This document shows, in pieces, positions 42,381-50,408 of a DNA stretch of 64,000 nucleotides. Every line of letters starts with the position of its first letter. Position 1 is the first letter of the stretch. Under the pieces are notes generated by a model that was not told the origin of the DNA, did no database searches, and saw only the letters and a program-made list of their open reading frames with translations. Source of the DNA: Agrobacterium fabrum str. C58 (GTDB taxonomy: Bacteria > Pseudomonadota > Alphaproteobacteria > Rhizobiales > Rhizobiaceae); assembly GCF_000092025.1 (NCBI RefSeq), contig NC_003063.2:1803501-1867500 (forward strand), in the 5' to 3' direction. The translations under genes were made by a program, and so were the position numbers.

Positions 42381-43184
42381 ATGAGCATATCCAGATTTTT
42401 GAAGAACATGACCGTTGCCGTCGGTGTTGCCGCAGCAACGCTTGCCGCCACTACCTCGGCCAATGCCGTTTCGCTGAGCGAGATAACGGCGCGCGGCAAG
42501 GTCAAGATCGGTGTTCTCACCGGCGCTCCACCGATGGGCATGGTGGACGAGAAGGGCAATCCTTCCGGTTATGACGTCGACGTCGCCAACCTCATTGGTT
42601 CTTACCTGTCACTGCCTGTGGAGCTGGTGCCACTGACGCCGCCGGCACGTATCCCCGCACTTCAGACCGGCAAGGTCGATTTCCTTGTCGCGACGCTCGC
42701 CCCGACAGGTGAACGCGCCAAGACCGTCATGTTCACGCAGCCTTACAGCGCCTTCAACATGGACATCATCTCCGGCAAGGACCAGAAGTTCGAAAATCTC
42801 GACAGCCTCAAGGGCAAGCGTGTTTCGGTCAATCGTGGTTCCTCGCAGGAAACCGCGCTGCGCAAGGCCAATGTCGAAGGTCTTGAAATCGTCGTCTACG
42901 AAGACGATTCCACCAGCGCCCAGGCACTGCTTGCCGGTCAGGTGGATGCCGTGGCACTGCCGTCCACAGTCGGCGAGGCGATCATCAAGCAGCGTCCGGA
43001 AGCCGGTCTGCAGGTTGGCTTCACCTTCTTCCAGCAGGGCAATTCCATGGCGACGAAGATCGAGGATTTCGAGCTGCGCCAGTGGCTGAACACCTCCATC
43101 TATCTCATGAAGATGTCGGGTGATCTCGACCGTATCTCGGTGAAGTGGACCGGCCGTCCGCTGCCGCAACTGCCAAGCTTCTGA
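42381..43184 (+). CDS. Polar amino-acid-type periplasmic binding protein (family 3), second system
   Basis: 267 residues; GGAGGAG lies six bases before the ATG. The signal peptide is SISRFLKNMTVAVGVAAATLAATTSANA, about 29 residues. The mature protein opens LSEITARGKVKIGVLTGAPPMGMVDEKGNPSGYDVDVANLIG and has RIPALQTGKVDFLVATLAPTGERAKTVMFTQPY. It feeds the permeases at 43251-44611. The adjoining 2-hydroxyacid dehydrogenase and LacI-type regulator suggest the ligand is not a standard amino acid. Confidence 0.9.
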   Translation: MSISRFLKNMTVAVGVAAATLAATTSANAVSLSEITARGKVKIGVLTGAPPMGMVDEKGNPSGYDVDVANLIGSYLSLPVELVPLTPPARIPALQTGKVDFLVATLAPTGERAKTVMFTQPYSAFNMDIISGKDQKFENLDSLKGKRVSVNRGSSQETALRKANVEGLEIVVYEDDSTSAQALLAGQVDAVALPSTVGEAIIKQRPEAGLQVGFTFFQQGNSMATKIEDFELRQWLNTSIYLMKMSGDLDRISVKWTGRPLPQLPSF

Positions 43185-43200
43185 TTGAGCCATTCAACGC

Positions 43201-43226
43201 GCCCGCCGGGAGAAAATCCGGCGGGC
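43201..43226 (+). repeat. Intercistronic hairpin between binding protein and permease, second system
   Basis: GCCCGCCGG (43201-43209) and CCGGCGGGC (43218-43226) form a perfect 9-bp GC stem with the loop GAGAAAAT. It is followed by CGGGAAATG and no T tract. It is placed like the hairpin at 34236, right after the binding-protein gene. Confidence 0.8.
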
Positions 43227-43250
43227 CGGGAAATGTCCACGGAGTGACGC

Positions 43251-43955
43251 ATGTCCTATACATTTCAATTCGGCGCACTTGCCCAATATCAGAACGAATT
43301 GTTGAGCGGCATATGGCTGACGATCAAGCTATCGGTCCTCTCCATCGTGCTCGGCTGTGCTTTCGGCATTCTTCTGGCCTCACTGCGGTCCATCAATGGC
43401 GGCATCGTCCGCATCATCGTGGACGGCTATGTCGAGGTGATCCGCAACACGCCATTTCTGGTGCAGCTCTTTATCGTCTATTTCGGCCTGCCGGGTCTCG
43501 GCTTTCGCGTTGGAGCCGATACGGCAGCACTTATCGGCATGACGATCAATCTTGCCGCCTACTCGACGGAAATCATCCGCGCCGGCATCGAGGCGGTGCA
43601 CAAGTCGCAGATCGAGGCTGGCGAGGCGCTCGGATTTACGAAGTACCAGATCTATCGCCACGTTATCATCGTGCCAGCGATTGCCAAGGTCTATCCTTCG
43701 CTGTGCAGCCAGTTCGTGCTGATGATGCTGGCATCGAGCATATGTTCGGCCATTTCCACCCATGAACTCGCGGCCGCCGCAGCCTTCGTGGAATCGCAGA
43801 CCTATCGCTCCTTCGAGGTCTATATCGTCGTCACGCTCATCTATCTTGCGCTGGCGCTCAGCCTGCGGCTCATCCTTGCCCTTGTCGGCATGTGGCTGTT
43901 CGGCCGCCGCGTGGCCCGCAAGACGATGACCGCCTTGCCGGAGGTGCAGTCATGA
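43251..43955 (+). CDS. Polar amino-acid ABC permease 1, second system
   Basis: 234 residues. Membrane segments start near 22 (LTIKLSVLSIVLGCAFGILLASL). The PAAT motif VEVIRNTPFLVQLFIVYFGLPGLG is near 60-85. The ATPase-contact loop is AGIEAVHKSQIEAGEALGFTKYQIYRHVIIVPAIAKVYPS. The stop overlaps the next ATG by 4 bp. Confidence 0.9.
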   Translation: MSYTFQFGALAQYQNELLSGIWLTIKLSVLSIVLGCAFGILLASLRSINGGIVRIIVDGYVEVIRNTPFLVQLFIVYFGLPGLGFRVGADTAALIGMTINLAAYSTEIIRAGIEAVHKSQIEAGEALGFTKYQIYRHVIIVPAIAKVYPSLCSQFVLMMLASSICSAISTHELAAAAAFVESQTYRSFEVYIVVTLIYLALALSLRLILALVGMWLFGRRVARKTMTALPEVQS

Positions 43956-44611
43956 CGCTTCGAACATTCGGCTGGAACGAATTCGGCTTCCTCTTGACCG
44001 CCCTGCAATGGACCGTGCTTCTGACGATCATTGCGCTTGTCGGCGGCGGCATCGTCGGCTTTTTCATCGCACTCGCCCGTACCTCGGATAACAAGCTGCT
44101 GCGTATTGCTGCTGGAACCTATATCCAGGTCATCCAGGGCATTCCTGTACTGATGATCCTGTTCCTGTCCTATTACGGCCTCAGCCTTGCTGGACTGGAA
44201 CTGCCGCCACTGATCGCCGCCGGCGCATCGATGACGATCTATACATCGGGTTATCTCGCCGAAATCTGGCGCGGCTGCATCCAGGCGGTGCCGAAGCAAC
44301 AGTGGGAAGCGTCCGAGTCGCTGGCGCTCACCCGCGCCCAGCAATATCGCTACGTCATCCTGCCGCAGGCGATCCGCATTTCCCTGCCGCCGACCGTCGG
44401 TTTTGCCGTTCAGGTCGTCAAGAATACGTCCATCGCATCGATCATCGGTTTCGTCGAACTGGCAAGAGCGGGGCAGCTCATCAACAATGCCACGTTCCAG
44501 CCGTTCCGTGTCTTCGTCGCGGTGGCCGTGCTTTATTTCATCGTCTGCTACCCGTTGTCCCAGCTGTCGCGTTGGCTGGAAAGGAGGCTTCATGCCGGAA
44601 GTAATCGTTGA
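43952..44611 (+). CDS. Polar amino-acid ABC permease 2, second system
   Basis: 219 residues from the ATGA overlap; a longer in-frame reading inside the previous gene has no start site. The motif YIQVIQGIPVLMILFLSYYGLSLAG and the loop GCIQAVPKQQWEASESLALTRAQQYRYVILPQAIRISLPPTVGF place it in the HisQM/GlnP family. It overlaps the ATPase gene by 20 bp. Confidence 0.9.
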   Translation: MTLRTFGWNEFGFLLTALQWTVLLTIIALVGGGIVGFFIALARTSDNKLLRIAAGTYIQVIQGIPVLMILFLSYYGLSLAGLELPPLIAAGASMTIYTSGYLAEIWRGCIQAVPKQQWEASESLALTRAQQYRYVILPQAIRISLPPTVGFAVQVVKNTSIASIIGFVELARAGQLINNATFQPFRVFVAVAVLYFIVCYPLSQLSRWLERRLHAGSNR

Positions 44612-45323
44612 AAACGTTCACAAGAGCTTTGGCGCTCTGGAAGTCCTCAAAGGCGTGTCGCTGACGGTCGGTCGTGGCGAAGTCTTTGCCCTCATCGGCC
44701 GCTCGGGTTCGGGTAAAAGCACGCTGCTGCGTTGCATGAACGGGCTGGAGAAGATCAATTCGGGCCGCATCGAAATCGCCGGCCATGCGCTGGGCGGAGA
44801 TGCCACGGCGCTGCGCAAGCTGCGCACCGACGTCGGCATCGTGTTCCAGAGCTACAATCTTTTCCCGCATCTGACGGTCGGTGAGAACATCATGCTTGCG
44901 CCGCGCATCGTCAAGGATGTGGCAAAATCGGAAACGAAGGACATTGCCCGCGAGGTCCTGCAACTCGTCGGTCTGTCGGAGAAGTTCGATTCCTATCCAG
45001 ACCAGCTTTCCGGCGGCCAGCAGCAGCGCGTGGCGATTGCCCGTTCGCTCGCCATGCGGCCGAAGGTGATGCTGTTCGACGAGGTGACCTCGGCGCTCGA
45101 TCCCGAACTGACGGAAGAAGTACTGACCGTCATGGAAAACCTCGCCAAGGGCGGCATGACCATGATCCTCGTCACCCACGAAATGGCCTTTGCGCGCCGT
45201 GTGGCGACCGAAACCATCTTCATGCACAAGGGCAAGATCTGGGAGCAGGGCCGCTCGGCAGAACTTTTCGCCAATCCGCAAACGCCGGAACTCCGGCAAT
45301 TCGTCAAGGCCGATGTGAAATAG
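44592..45323 (+). CDS. Polar amino-acid ABC ATPase, second system
   Basis: 243 residues from the ATG behind AAGGAGG (5-base spacing). Walker A GRSGSGKST is near 36-44, the Q-loop QSYNLFPHLTV, the signature LSGGQQQRVAIARSLA, and Walker B MLFDEVTSALD. The D-E-V form and length match GlnQ/HisP-type ATPases. The enzyme gene follows after 23 bp. Confidence 0.93.
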   Translation: MPEVIVENVHKSFGALEVLKGVSLTVGRGEVFALIGRSGSGKSTLLRCMNGLEKINSGRIEIAGHALGGDATALRKLRTDVGIVFQSYNLFPHLTVGENIMLAPRIVKDVAKSETKDIAREVLQLVGLSEKFDSYPDQLSGGQQQRVAIARSLAMRPKVMLFDEVTSALDPELTEEVLTVMENLAKGGMTMILVTHEMAFARRVATETIFMHKGKIWEQGRSAELFANPQTPELRQFVKADVK

Positions 45324-45346
45324 CGCCGGATCACAAGGACATATCA

Positions 45347-46282
45347 ATGACTGCTGAAATCGTACAACTGTGCCCACTGATCCCGGCACTGGAGGAAGAA
45401 CTCGCGCAGCGCTTCACCGTGCATCGCCTGTTTGAGGCCGCAGACAAGGCGGCATTCCTTTCCGAAAAGGGGGCGGCAATCCGCGGCGTCGTCACGGGTG
45501 GTCATATCGGCCTGCCGGCGGATGTCGGCGCCGCACTCCCCAACCTCGAAATCGTCGCCATCAACGGTGTCGGTTTCGACAAGGTCGATCTGGGAGAGGC
45601 CAAGCGACGCGGTTTTCGCGTTTCCAACACGCCTGACGTGCTGACCGCTGATGTCGCTGATCTCGCGCTCGGCCTTGTTCTGGCGCAGGCGCGCAAGGTG
45701 CCGCAGGCCGACCAGCACGTGCGCACGGGGCAATGGCTGAAGGGCGATATGGGTCTTTCCACCCGTGTGGCCGGCCGCCGTTACGGCATTTTCGGCCTCG
45801 GCCGGATCGGTCAGGCCATTGCAAAGCGGCTCGAAGGTTTTGACGCGCGCATTTCCTATACCGCAAGGAACCGCCGCGATGTGGCCTATGACTACCACGA
45901 CAGCATCGAAGAGCTCGCCGCCAATTGCGACGTGCTGATCATCGCCGCTGCTGCCACCGCTGAAACACGCCATATCGTCAATGCGGATGTGCTGAAGGCT
46001 CTCGGTCCCCAAGGTGTGCTCGTCAACGTGGCGCGCGGTTCGCTGGTGGATGAAAAGGCACTGGTCGAGGCGCTTTCGAGCGGCATGATCGGTGGCGCAG
46101 CGCTTGATGTCTTCGAGGATGAGCCACGTGTGCCGGAAGCGCTTTTCGCCTTCGAAAACGTCACGCTTGCCCCGCATATCGGCAGCGGGACGCACCAGAC
46201 CCGGCGCGCCATGGCTGATCTGGTTCTCGCCAATCTCGATGCGCATTTCGCCGGCAGGGAGCTGCCGACACCGGTGGTCTGA
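45347..46282 (+). CDS. D-isomer-specific 2-hydroxyacid dehydrogenase (hydroxypyruvate/glyoxylate-reductase-like)
   Basis: 311 residues. The NAD(P) motif GIFGLGRIGQAIAKRL is near 146-161. The catalytic triad is in NVARGS (Arg), FEDEPRVPE (Glu) and LAPHIGSGT (His). The substrate loop INGVGFDKVDL has the form of GhrB/GRHPR relatives. It closes the transporter operon and ends before a strong terminator, so it probably reduces a keto acid derived from the imported compound, or oxidises the matching hydroxy acid. Confidence 0.9.
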   Translation: MTAEIVQLCPLIPALEEELAQRFTVHRLFEAADKAAFLSEKGAAIRGVVTGGHIGLPADVGAALPNLEIVAINGVGFDKVDLGEAKRRGFRVSNTPDVLTADVADLALGLVLAQARKVPQADQHVRTGQWLKGDMGLSTRVAGRRYGIFGLGRIGQAIAKRLEGFDARISYTARNRRDVAYDYHDSIEELAANCDVLIIAAAATAETRHIVNADVLKALGPQGVLVNVARGSLVDEKALVEALSSGMIGGAALDVFEDEPRVPEALFAFENVTLAPHIGSGTHQTRRAMADLVLANLDAHFAGRELPTPVV

Positions 46283-46311
46283 TACATTCCCCGTCAATAC
46301 CTGCAATCTTT

Positions 46312-46343
46312 CGGCGCGGCTTTGTCCGCGCCGTTTTGATTTT
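46312..46343 (+). terminator. Intrinsic terminator of the second amino-acid-type operon
   Basis: CGGCGCGG (46312-46319) and CCGCGCCG (46326-46333) form an 8-bp GC stem with the loop CTTTGT, followed by TTTTGATTTT. It lies 30 bp after the dehydrogenase stop. Confidence 0.9.
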
Positions 46344-46468
46344 GGCTGGCGGTAATCCACGCAGGTGCCTGAAGCGGTGTTTACAGCGCAATCCGGCTCG
46401 ACGTTCATCATTATATAATATGTATAATCCTACTATTCTGCTTCCTTATAAAGTGATGAGGCGGAGAG

Positions 46469-48682
46469 GTGCGTTCCAAAGGCCCGAAGACACCTGAAGA
46501 GAATCGGATGTCGCGAAAAAAGCGCGACATAACGCCATCTGCCTCTCCAGCAATGGGCGAAAATGCTAATCCCTCCGGCCGGCACACGCTTCTTGAAGCG
46601 ATGATCGACCATGTGCCGGATTTTATCTATGCCAAGGATCTGGAAGGGCGCTTTCTTTTTGCCAACCGCGCCATCGTTAATGAAAACGGTTTTGAAAGTG
46701 TAGAGGAGCTGATCGGGCTCACCGATTACGATATTCACGGTGAAGCGGCGCGCCACGCCGGCATTCCCGATACCGAAGCGCGGGTGATGCGCACCGGCGA
46801 GCCGGATCTCGGTTATGAAGAACGCGCCATGCGTGGCGATGTCGATCGCTGGCTGATGATGTCGCGTGTGCCGCTGAAGGATAAATCCGGCGAGATTATC
46901 GGCGTCGTGGGTGCTTCGCGCGATATCACCCAGAAAAAGGCCTCGGAGCGATTGCTTCAGGCGCAGGCGCATATTCTGGAAATGATTGTGGCAGCGGCGC
47001 GTATCGAGGATTTCCTCGAGGAATTTGTCAAGGCCATCGAAAATCTGGCCACCGGCCTTGCCTGTGCCGTGCGGGTGTTTGAGGCCGCAGTGGGAGAGCC
47101 ATCGGTTTATGTTTCCCCCGCGCTTGCGCAGCAGGCGGGACTGACCGCACTCATCTCCAATGTCAGCGATCCCGAAAGCCTCGCCCATTCGGGGGAAGAT
47201 ACGGCCTTCAGTTTCGATATTCCCGCCAGTGAAGGCAAGGCGCATGGTTTCGTCTGGTGCAGGCTGGCCGGCCGCAAGCCGGATGAAGCATTGGTGGAAT
47301 TTATCGGCGCTGCGGCGCGCATGGCGGGTCTGGCGATAGACCGCAAAAGGGCGGCGGAACACATCGCCTTTCTGGCGGATCATGACATGCTGACCCGGCT
47401 ACCCAACCGTCGTTTCCTCGATACCCGACTTCCGGAGATATTGGCAGCGGCGGCAAAGGCGAACAGAAGGGTCGGTATCGGATTTCTCGATCTCGACAAT
47501 TTCAAGCAGATCAATGATACGCTCGGTCACAGCATCGGCGATGCGCTGCTGTCGAAAACCGCAGAGCGCATTGCCGCGAGCCTCGGGCAAAACGATCTCG
47601 TTCTGAGGGTAGGTGGCGACGAGTTCGTCATTATTCTCGAAGAGCATAAGGACGACGTCGAAAAGCACCTGCAGCGTATTCGCGCCGCAGTTTCCCAGCC
47701 ATTGCGCATCCGCAATTACGACATCAAGGTCACCTGCAGCATCGGCATGGCCTTTTTCCCCGAACATGGGAAAACCACGGCGGAAATTGTCGCGGCGGCC
47801 GATCTTGCCATGTATGAGGTCAAACATAATGGACGCGACAGCATCGCCACTTTCACACCGAACATGGCGGACGATCTAAGGAAGAAATTCACCCGGATCG
47901 AGGAAATGCGCAAAGCCGTGGAAAGGGACGAATTCGTCCTGCATTTCCAGCCGCAGGTTGATCTTGCAAATGGCCGGATCAGCGGTGTTGAGGCGCTGGT
48001 GCGCTGGCAACACCCTACGGAAGGTCTGCTCGGCCCCGTAGAATTCATAGGGCTTGCAGAAGAAACCGGCCTGATCGTGGAACTCGGGGCAAACATCCTC
48101 AAAAAGGCCTGCCGCCAGGCGCAGGCATGGGTTGCCGCCGGCCTTTCGCCGGTCAAGATGGCGGTCAACATCTCACCACGTCAGTTTCAGGGCGGGCTGG
48201 TGCAGCAGATCAGGTCGGTGCTGAAGGAAACCGGACTTGCGCCCTCCCTGCTGGAAATCGAGATCACCGAGACGCTGATCATTCAGGATGTCGAGACATC
48301 GGTGCGGATCATGCACGCCATAAAACAGATGGGCGTCAGCCTGGCGCTGGATGATTTCGGCATCGGCTATTCCTGCCTCGGCATGCTCAAGACATTCCCG
48401 CTGTCCTGCATGAAGATAGACCGGTCGTTCCTGACTCACCTGCCGGAAAAAACCAAGGACAGCGCCATCGTCACGATCATGATCCAGCTTGCCGGATCGC
48501 TTGGAATCGATGTCATTGCCGAAGGCGTGGAAACCGCCGAGCAGGCGAATTTCCTCCGCACGGCCGGCTGCCCTTACGGTCAGGGCTATTATTTCAGTCG
48601 TCCTCTTCCTGCGGATGCGATCGAGGCAACGTTGGCGAACAGGACGATATTCCCCACCGGCCTCTCCGGCGGCAGGTCATAA
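46469..48682 (+). CDS. PAS-GGDEF-EAL cyclic-di-GMP protein
   Basis: 737 residues from a GTG with GAGG seven bases upstream; the ATG at 46508 (724 residues) is an alternative. A PAS domain is at about 40-160 (LLEAMIDHVPDFIYAKDLEGRFLFANRA). A GAF-like stretch follows (160-300), then GGDEF with an intact RVGGDEFVIIL near 382, and EAL with VEALVRWQHP near 507, EITET, LDDFG, AEGVET and QGYYFSRPL. The product-inhibition RxxD before GGDEF is changed to GQND. No signal peptide or membrane segment is seen, so it is cytoplasmic. It may make or degrade c-di-GMP depending on the PAS/GAF input. Confidence 0.92.
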   Translation: MRSKGPKTPEENRMSRKKRDITPSASPAMGENANPSGRHTLLEAMIDHVPDFIYAKDLEGRFLFANRAIVNENGFESVEELIGLTDYDIHGEAARHAGIPDTEARVMRTGEPDLGYEERAMRGDVDRWLMMSRVPLKDKSGEIIGVVGASRDITQKKASERLLQAQAHILEMIVAAARIEDFLEEFVKAIENLATGLACAVRVFEAAVGEPSVYVSPALAQQAGLTALISNVSDPESLAHSGEDTAFSFDIPASEGKAHGFVWCRLAGRKPDEALVEFIGAAARMAGLAIDRKRAAEHIAFLADHDMLTRLPNRRFLDTRLPEILAAAAKANRRVGIGFLDLDNFKQINDTLGHSIGDALLSKTAERIAASLGQNDLVLRVGGDEFVIILEEHKDDVEKHLQRIRAAVSQPLRIRNYDIKVTCSIGMAFFPEHGKTTAEIVAAADLAMYEVKHNGRDSIATFTPNMADDLRKKFTRIEEMRKAVERDEFVLHFQPQVDLANGRISGVEALVRWQHPTEGLLGPVEFIGLAEETGLIVELGANILKKACRQAQAWVAAGLSPVKMAVNISPRQFQGGLVQQIRSVLKETGLAPSLLEIEITETLIIQDVETSVRIMHAIKQMGVSLALDDFGIGYSCLGMLKTFPLSCMKIDRSFLTHLPEKTKDSAIVTIMIQLAGSLGIDVIAEGVETAEQANFLRTAGCPYGQGYYFSRPLPADAIEATLANRTIFPTGLSGGRS

Positions 48683-49149
48683 GCCCCCGCCTTTAACGGA
48701 TGTGACGGAGCAGCGCACATGCTGCCATGTCTTCCGCAAACCGCCGCATTATTGCTGCGCATTTTCCTTTCTCGCTCTGGTTCCGCAAGGAAAGTCTTCG
48801 CCTCATCCCGCCCATAAGTGCGTTCTCGGTCTCTAGCGGGATTGCACGAGGTTTCGACTTATTCTGTAGCGTAATAATATTATTATTTTAGAAAATTTAT
48901 TCTTAGTAATAAATAGAATTATTGCGTAATAAATGACGAAATTACTATATTTTAAAGTATTAAATTGTTGTAATTTTACTACTTAAGCTGAATGTGTACT
49001 TTAATTGTATTTGAGTTTGTTCGATTTGAATTGCGACTCCGCAGTAGTTTCTGTCATTTGCTCAATCAGCGCAGGGAAGCGGGCGGCAGGGAAAGACCAG
49101 CCCTCAAATTTGCGCATTTGTTGAAAAAATTTTTGACTGGAGATTACAA
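48683..49149. other. Intergenic region with an AT-rich porin leader
   Basis: 467 bp without a gene. From about 48870 to 49030 the DNA is strongly AT-rich with repeated TAATAA/TTATTA and long A/T runs, in sharp contrast to the GC-rich surroundings. It precedes the porin gene and could be an UP element or the binding region of a silencer such as Ros/MucR or H-NS-like proteins. The stretch before the ATG (TTGACTGGAGATTACAA) holds the ribosome site TGGAG. Confidence 0.6.
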
Positions 49150-50217
49150 ATGAACATCAAGAGTCTTTTGATCGGCTCCGCTGCCGCTCTCGCGGCCGTA
49201 TCCGGCGCAAAAGCTGCGGACGCCATCGTCGCGGCCGAACCCGAGCCAATGGAATATGTCCGCGTCTGCGACGCCTTCGGTAAGGGCTTCTTCTATATGC
49301 CCGGCACCGAAACCTGCCTCAAGTTCCAGGGTTATGTCCGTTTCCAGACCGACTTCGGCCGTGACAAGGCAGGCAAGTCCGACTGGGATTCCTTTACCCG
49401 TGCGCAGTTTGAAGTTGATACCCGTACCGACACCGAGCTCGGTGTTCTGCGCGGCTTCATCGGCTTCCAGGGCAATGCTGACAGCGGTTCCGCTGCAGCG
49501 TCCACGACGTCCGGCTCGAGTGACAAGGGCTCGGCTGTTTTTGTTGATCAGGCCTTCATCGAACTTGCTGGTCTTAAGGTTGGTAAGTTCACCAGCTGGT
49601 GGGACGATGGCCTCGGTGGCGAAACCGACGAACTGGCTTCCAACTCCAAGTTCAACTCCATTCGTTACACCTATGACGCAGGTTCGTTCTGGGCAGGCGT
49701 TTCGGTTGACGAACTGGAGGGCGTTTCGGTCAGCTACAACAAGGTCAACTACGACAAGAACGGTAACACCTCCAACAACGTTGGTGTCGCCGCTGGTGTC
49801 GGCGCCAAGTTCGACAGCGTTTCCTTCGCTCTTATCGGTGGTTATGACACCGATCGCGAAAACGGCGCCGTCCGCCTGATCGCAGAAGCTGGCGTTGGAC
49901 CGGGCACTCTCGGCCTGGCCGGTGTCTGGGCTTCCGGCGCAAACGCCTATTACAACGTTTCCGAATGGGCCGTTGCCGCTTCCTACGCCATCAAGGCAAC
50001 CGACAAGCTGAAGATCACCCCCGGCGTCCAGTATTACAGTGGCTACGGCCTTGCTTCCTGGGATAATTTCTCGAACAACGATGCCTGGAAGGCTGGTCTG
50101 ACGGTTGATTACAAAATCACTGACGGCTTCTCCACGAGGCTGACTGCGAACTACCTCGACGTCGAAAAGAAGCCTGAAGTTTGGACCGGTTTCGTTCGCC
50201 TCGAGCGTTCGTTCTAA
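49150..50217 (+). CDS. Alphaproteobacterial porin (Omp2/RopA type)
   Basis: 355 residues. The signal peptide is NIKSLLIGSAAALAAVSGAKA, about 22 residues. The mature start ADAIVAAEPEPMEYVRVCDAFGKGFFYMPGTETCLKFQGYVRFQ, with its two Cys, is the hallmark of the family. Alternating strands follow to the C terminus FVRLERSF with terminal Phe. It forms a trimeric outer-membrane channel. Codon use is visibly more uniform (many GGT, GTT, AAG) than in neighbouring genes, as expected for a highly expressed protein. Confidence 0.93.
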   Translation: MNIKSLLIGSAAALAAVSGAKAADAIVAAEPEPMEYVRVCDAFGKGFFYMPGTETCLKFQGYVRFQTDFGRDKAGKSDWDSFTRAQFEVDTRTDTELGVLRGFIGFQGNADSGSAAASTTSGSSDKGSAVFVDQAFIELAGLKVGKFTSWWDDGLGGETDELASNSKFNSIRYTYDAGSFWAGVSVDELEGVSVSYNKVNYDKNGNTSNNVGVAAGVGAKFDSVSFALIGGYDTDRENGAVRLIAEAGVGPGTLGLAGVWASGANAYYNVSEWAVAASYAIKATDKLKITPGVQYYSGYGLASWDNFSNNDAWKAGLTVDYKITDGFSTRLTANYLDVEKKPEVWTGFVRLERSF

Positions 50218-50325
50218 TCGTCTGCATAAAAAGCATAAGCCGGGTTAGGCAACTCAGATCCACCCCGTTTTCCAACGGGTGAGTCACTAGCTCCAGTCAA
50301 AGTTCCTGACATGATGTCAGGTTTG

Positions 50326-50357
50326 CTCCCCGGACCACTCCAGGCCGGGGAGTTTTT
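50326..50357 (+). terminator. Intrinsic terminator of the porin gene
   Basis: CTCCCCGG (50326-50333) and CCGGGGAG (50345-50352) form an 8-bp stem with an 11-base loop, followed by five T. A separate short palindrome, CCTGACATGATGTCAGG, lies at 50305-50321. Confidence 0.88.
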
Positions 50358-50408
50358 GTCGTGATGCTGGCTAGGGCTTGGGAAGGGTGCCTGCCGCCGT
50401 CTTTAGAT

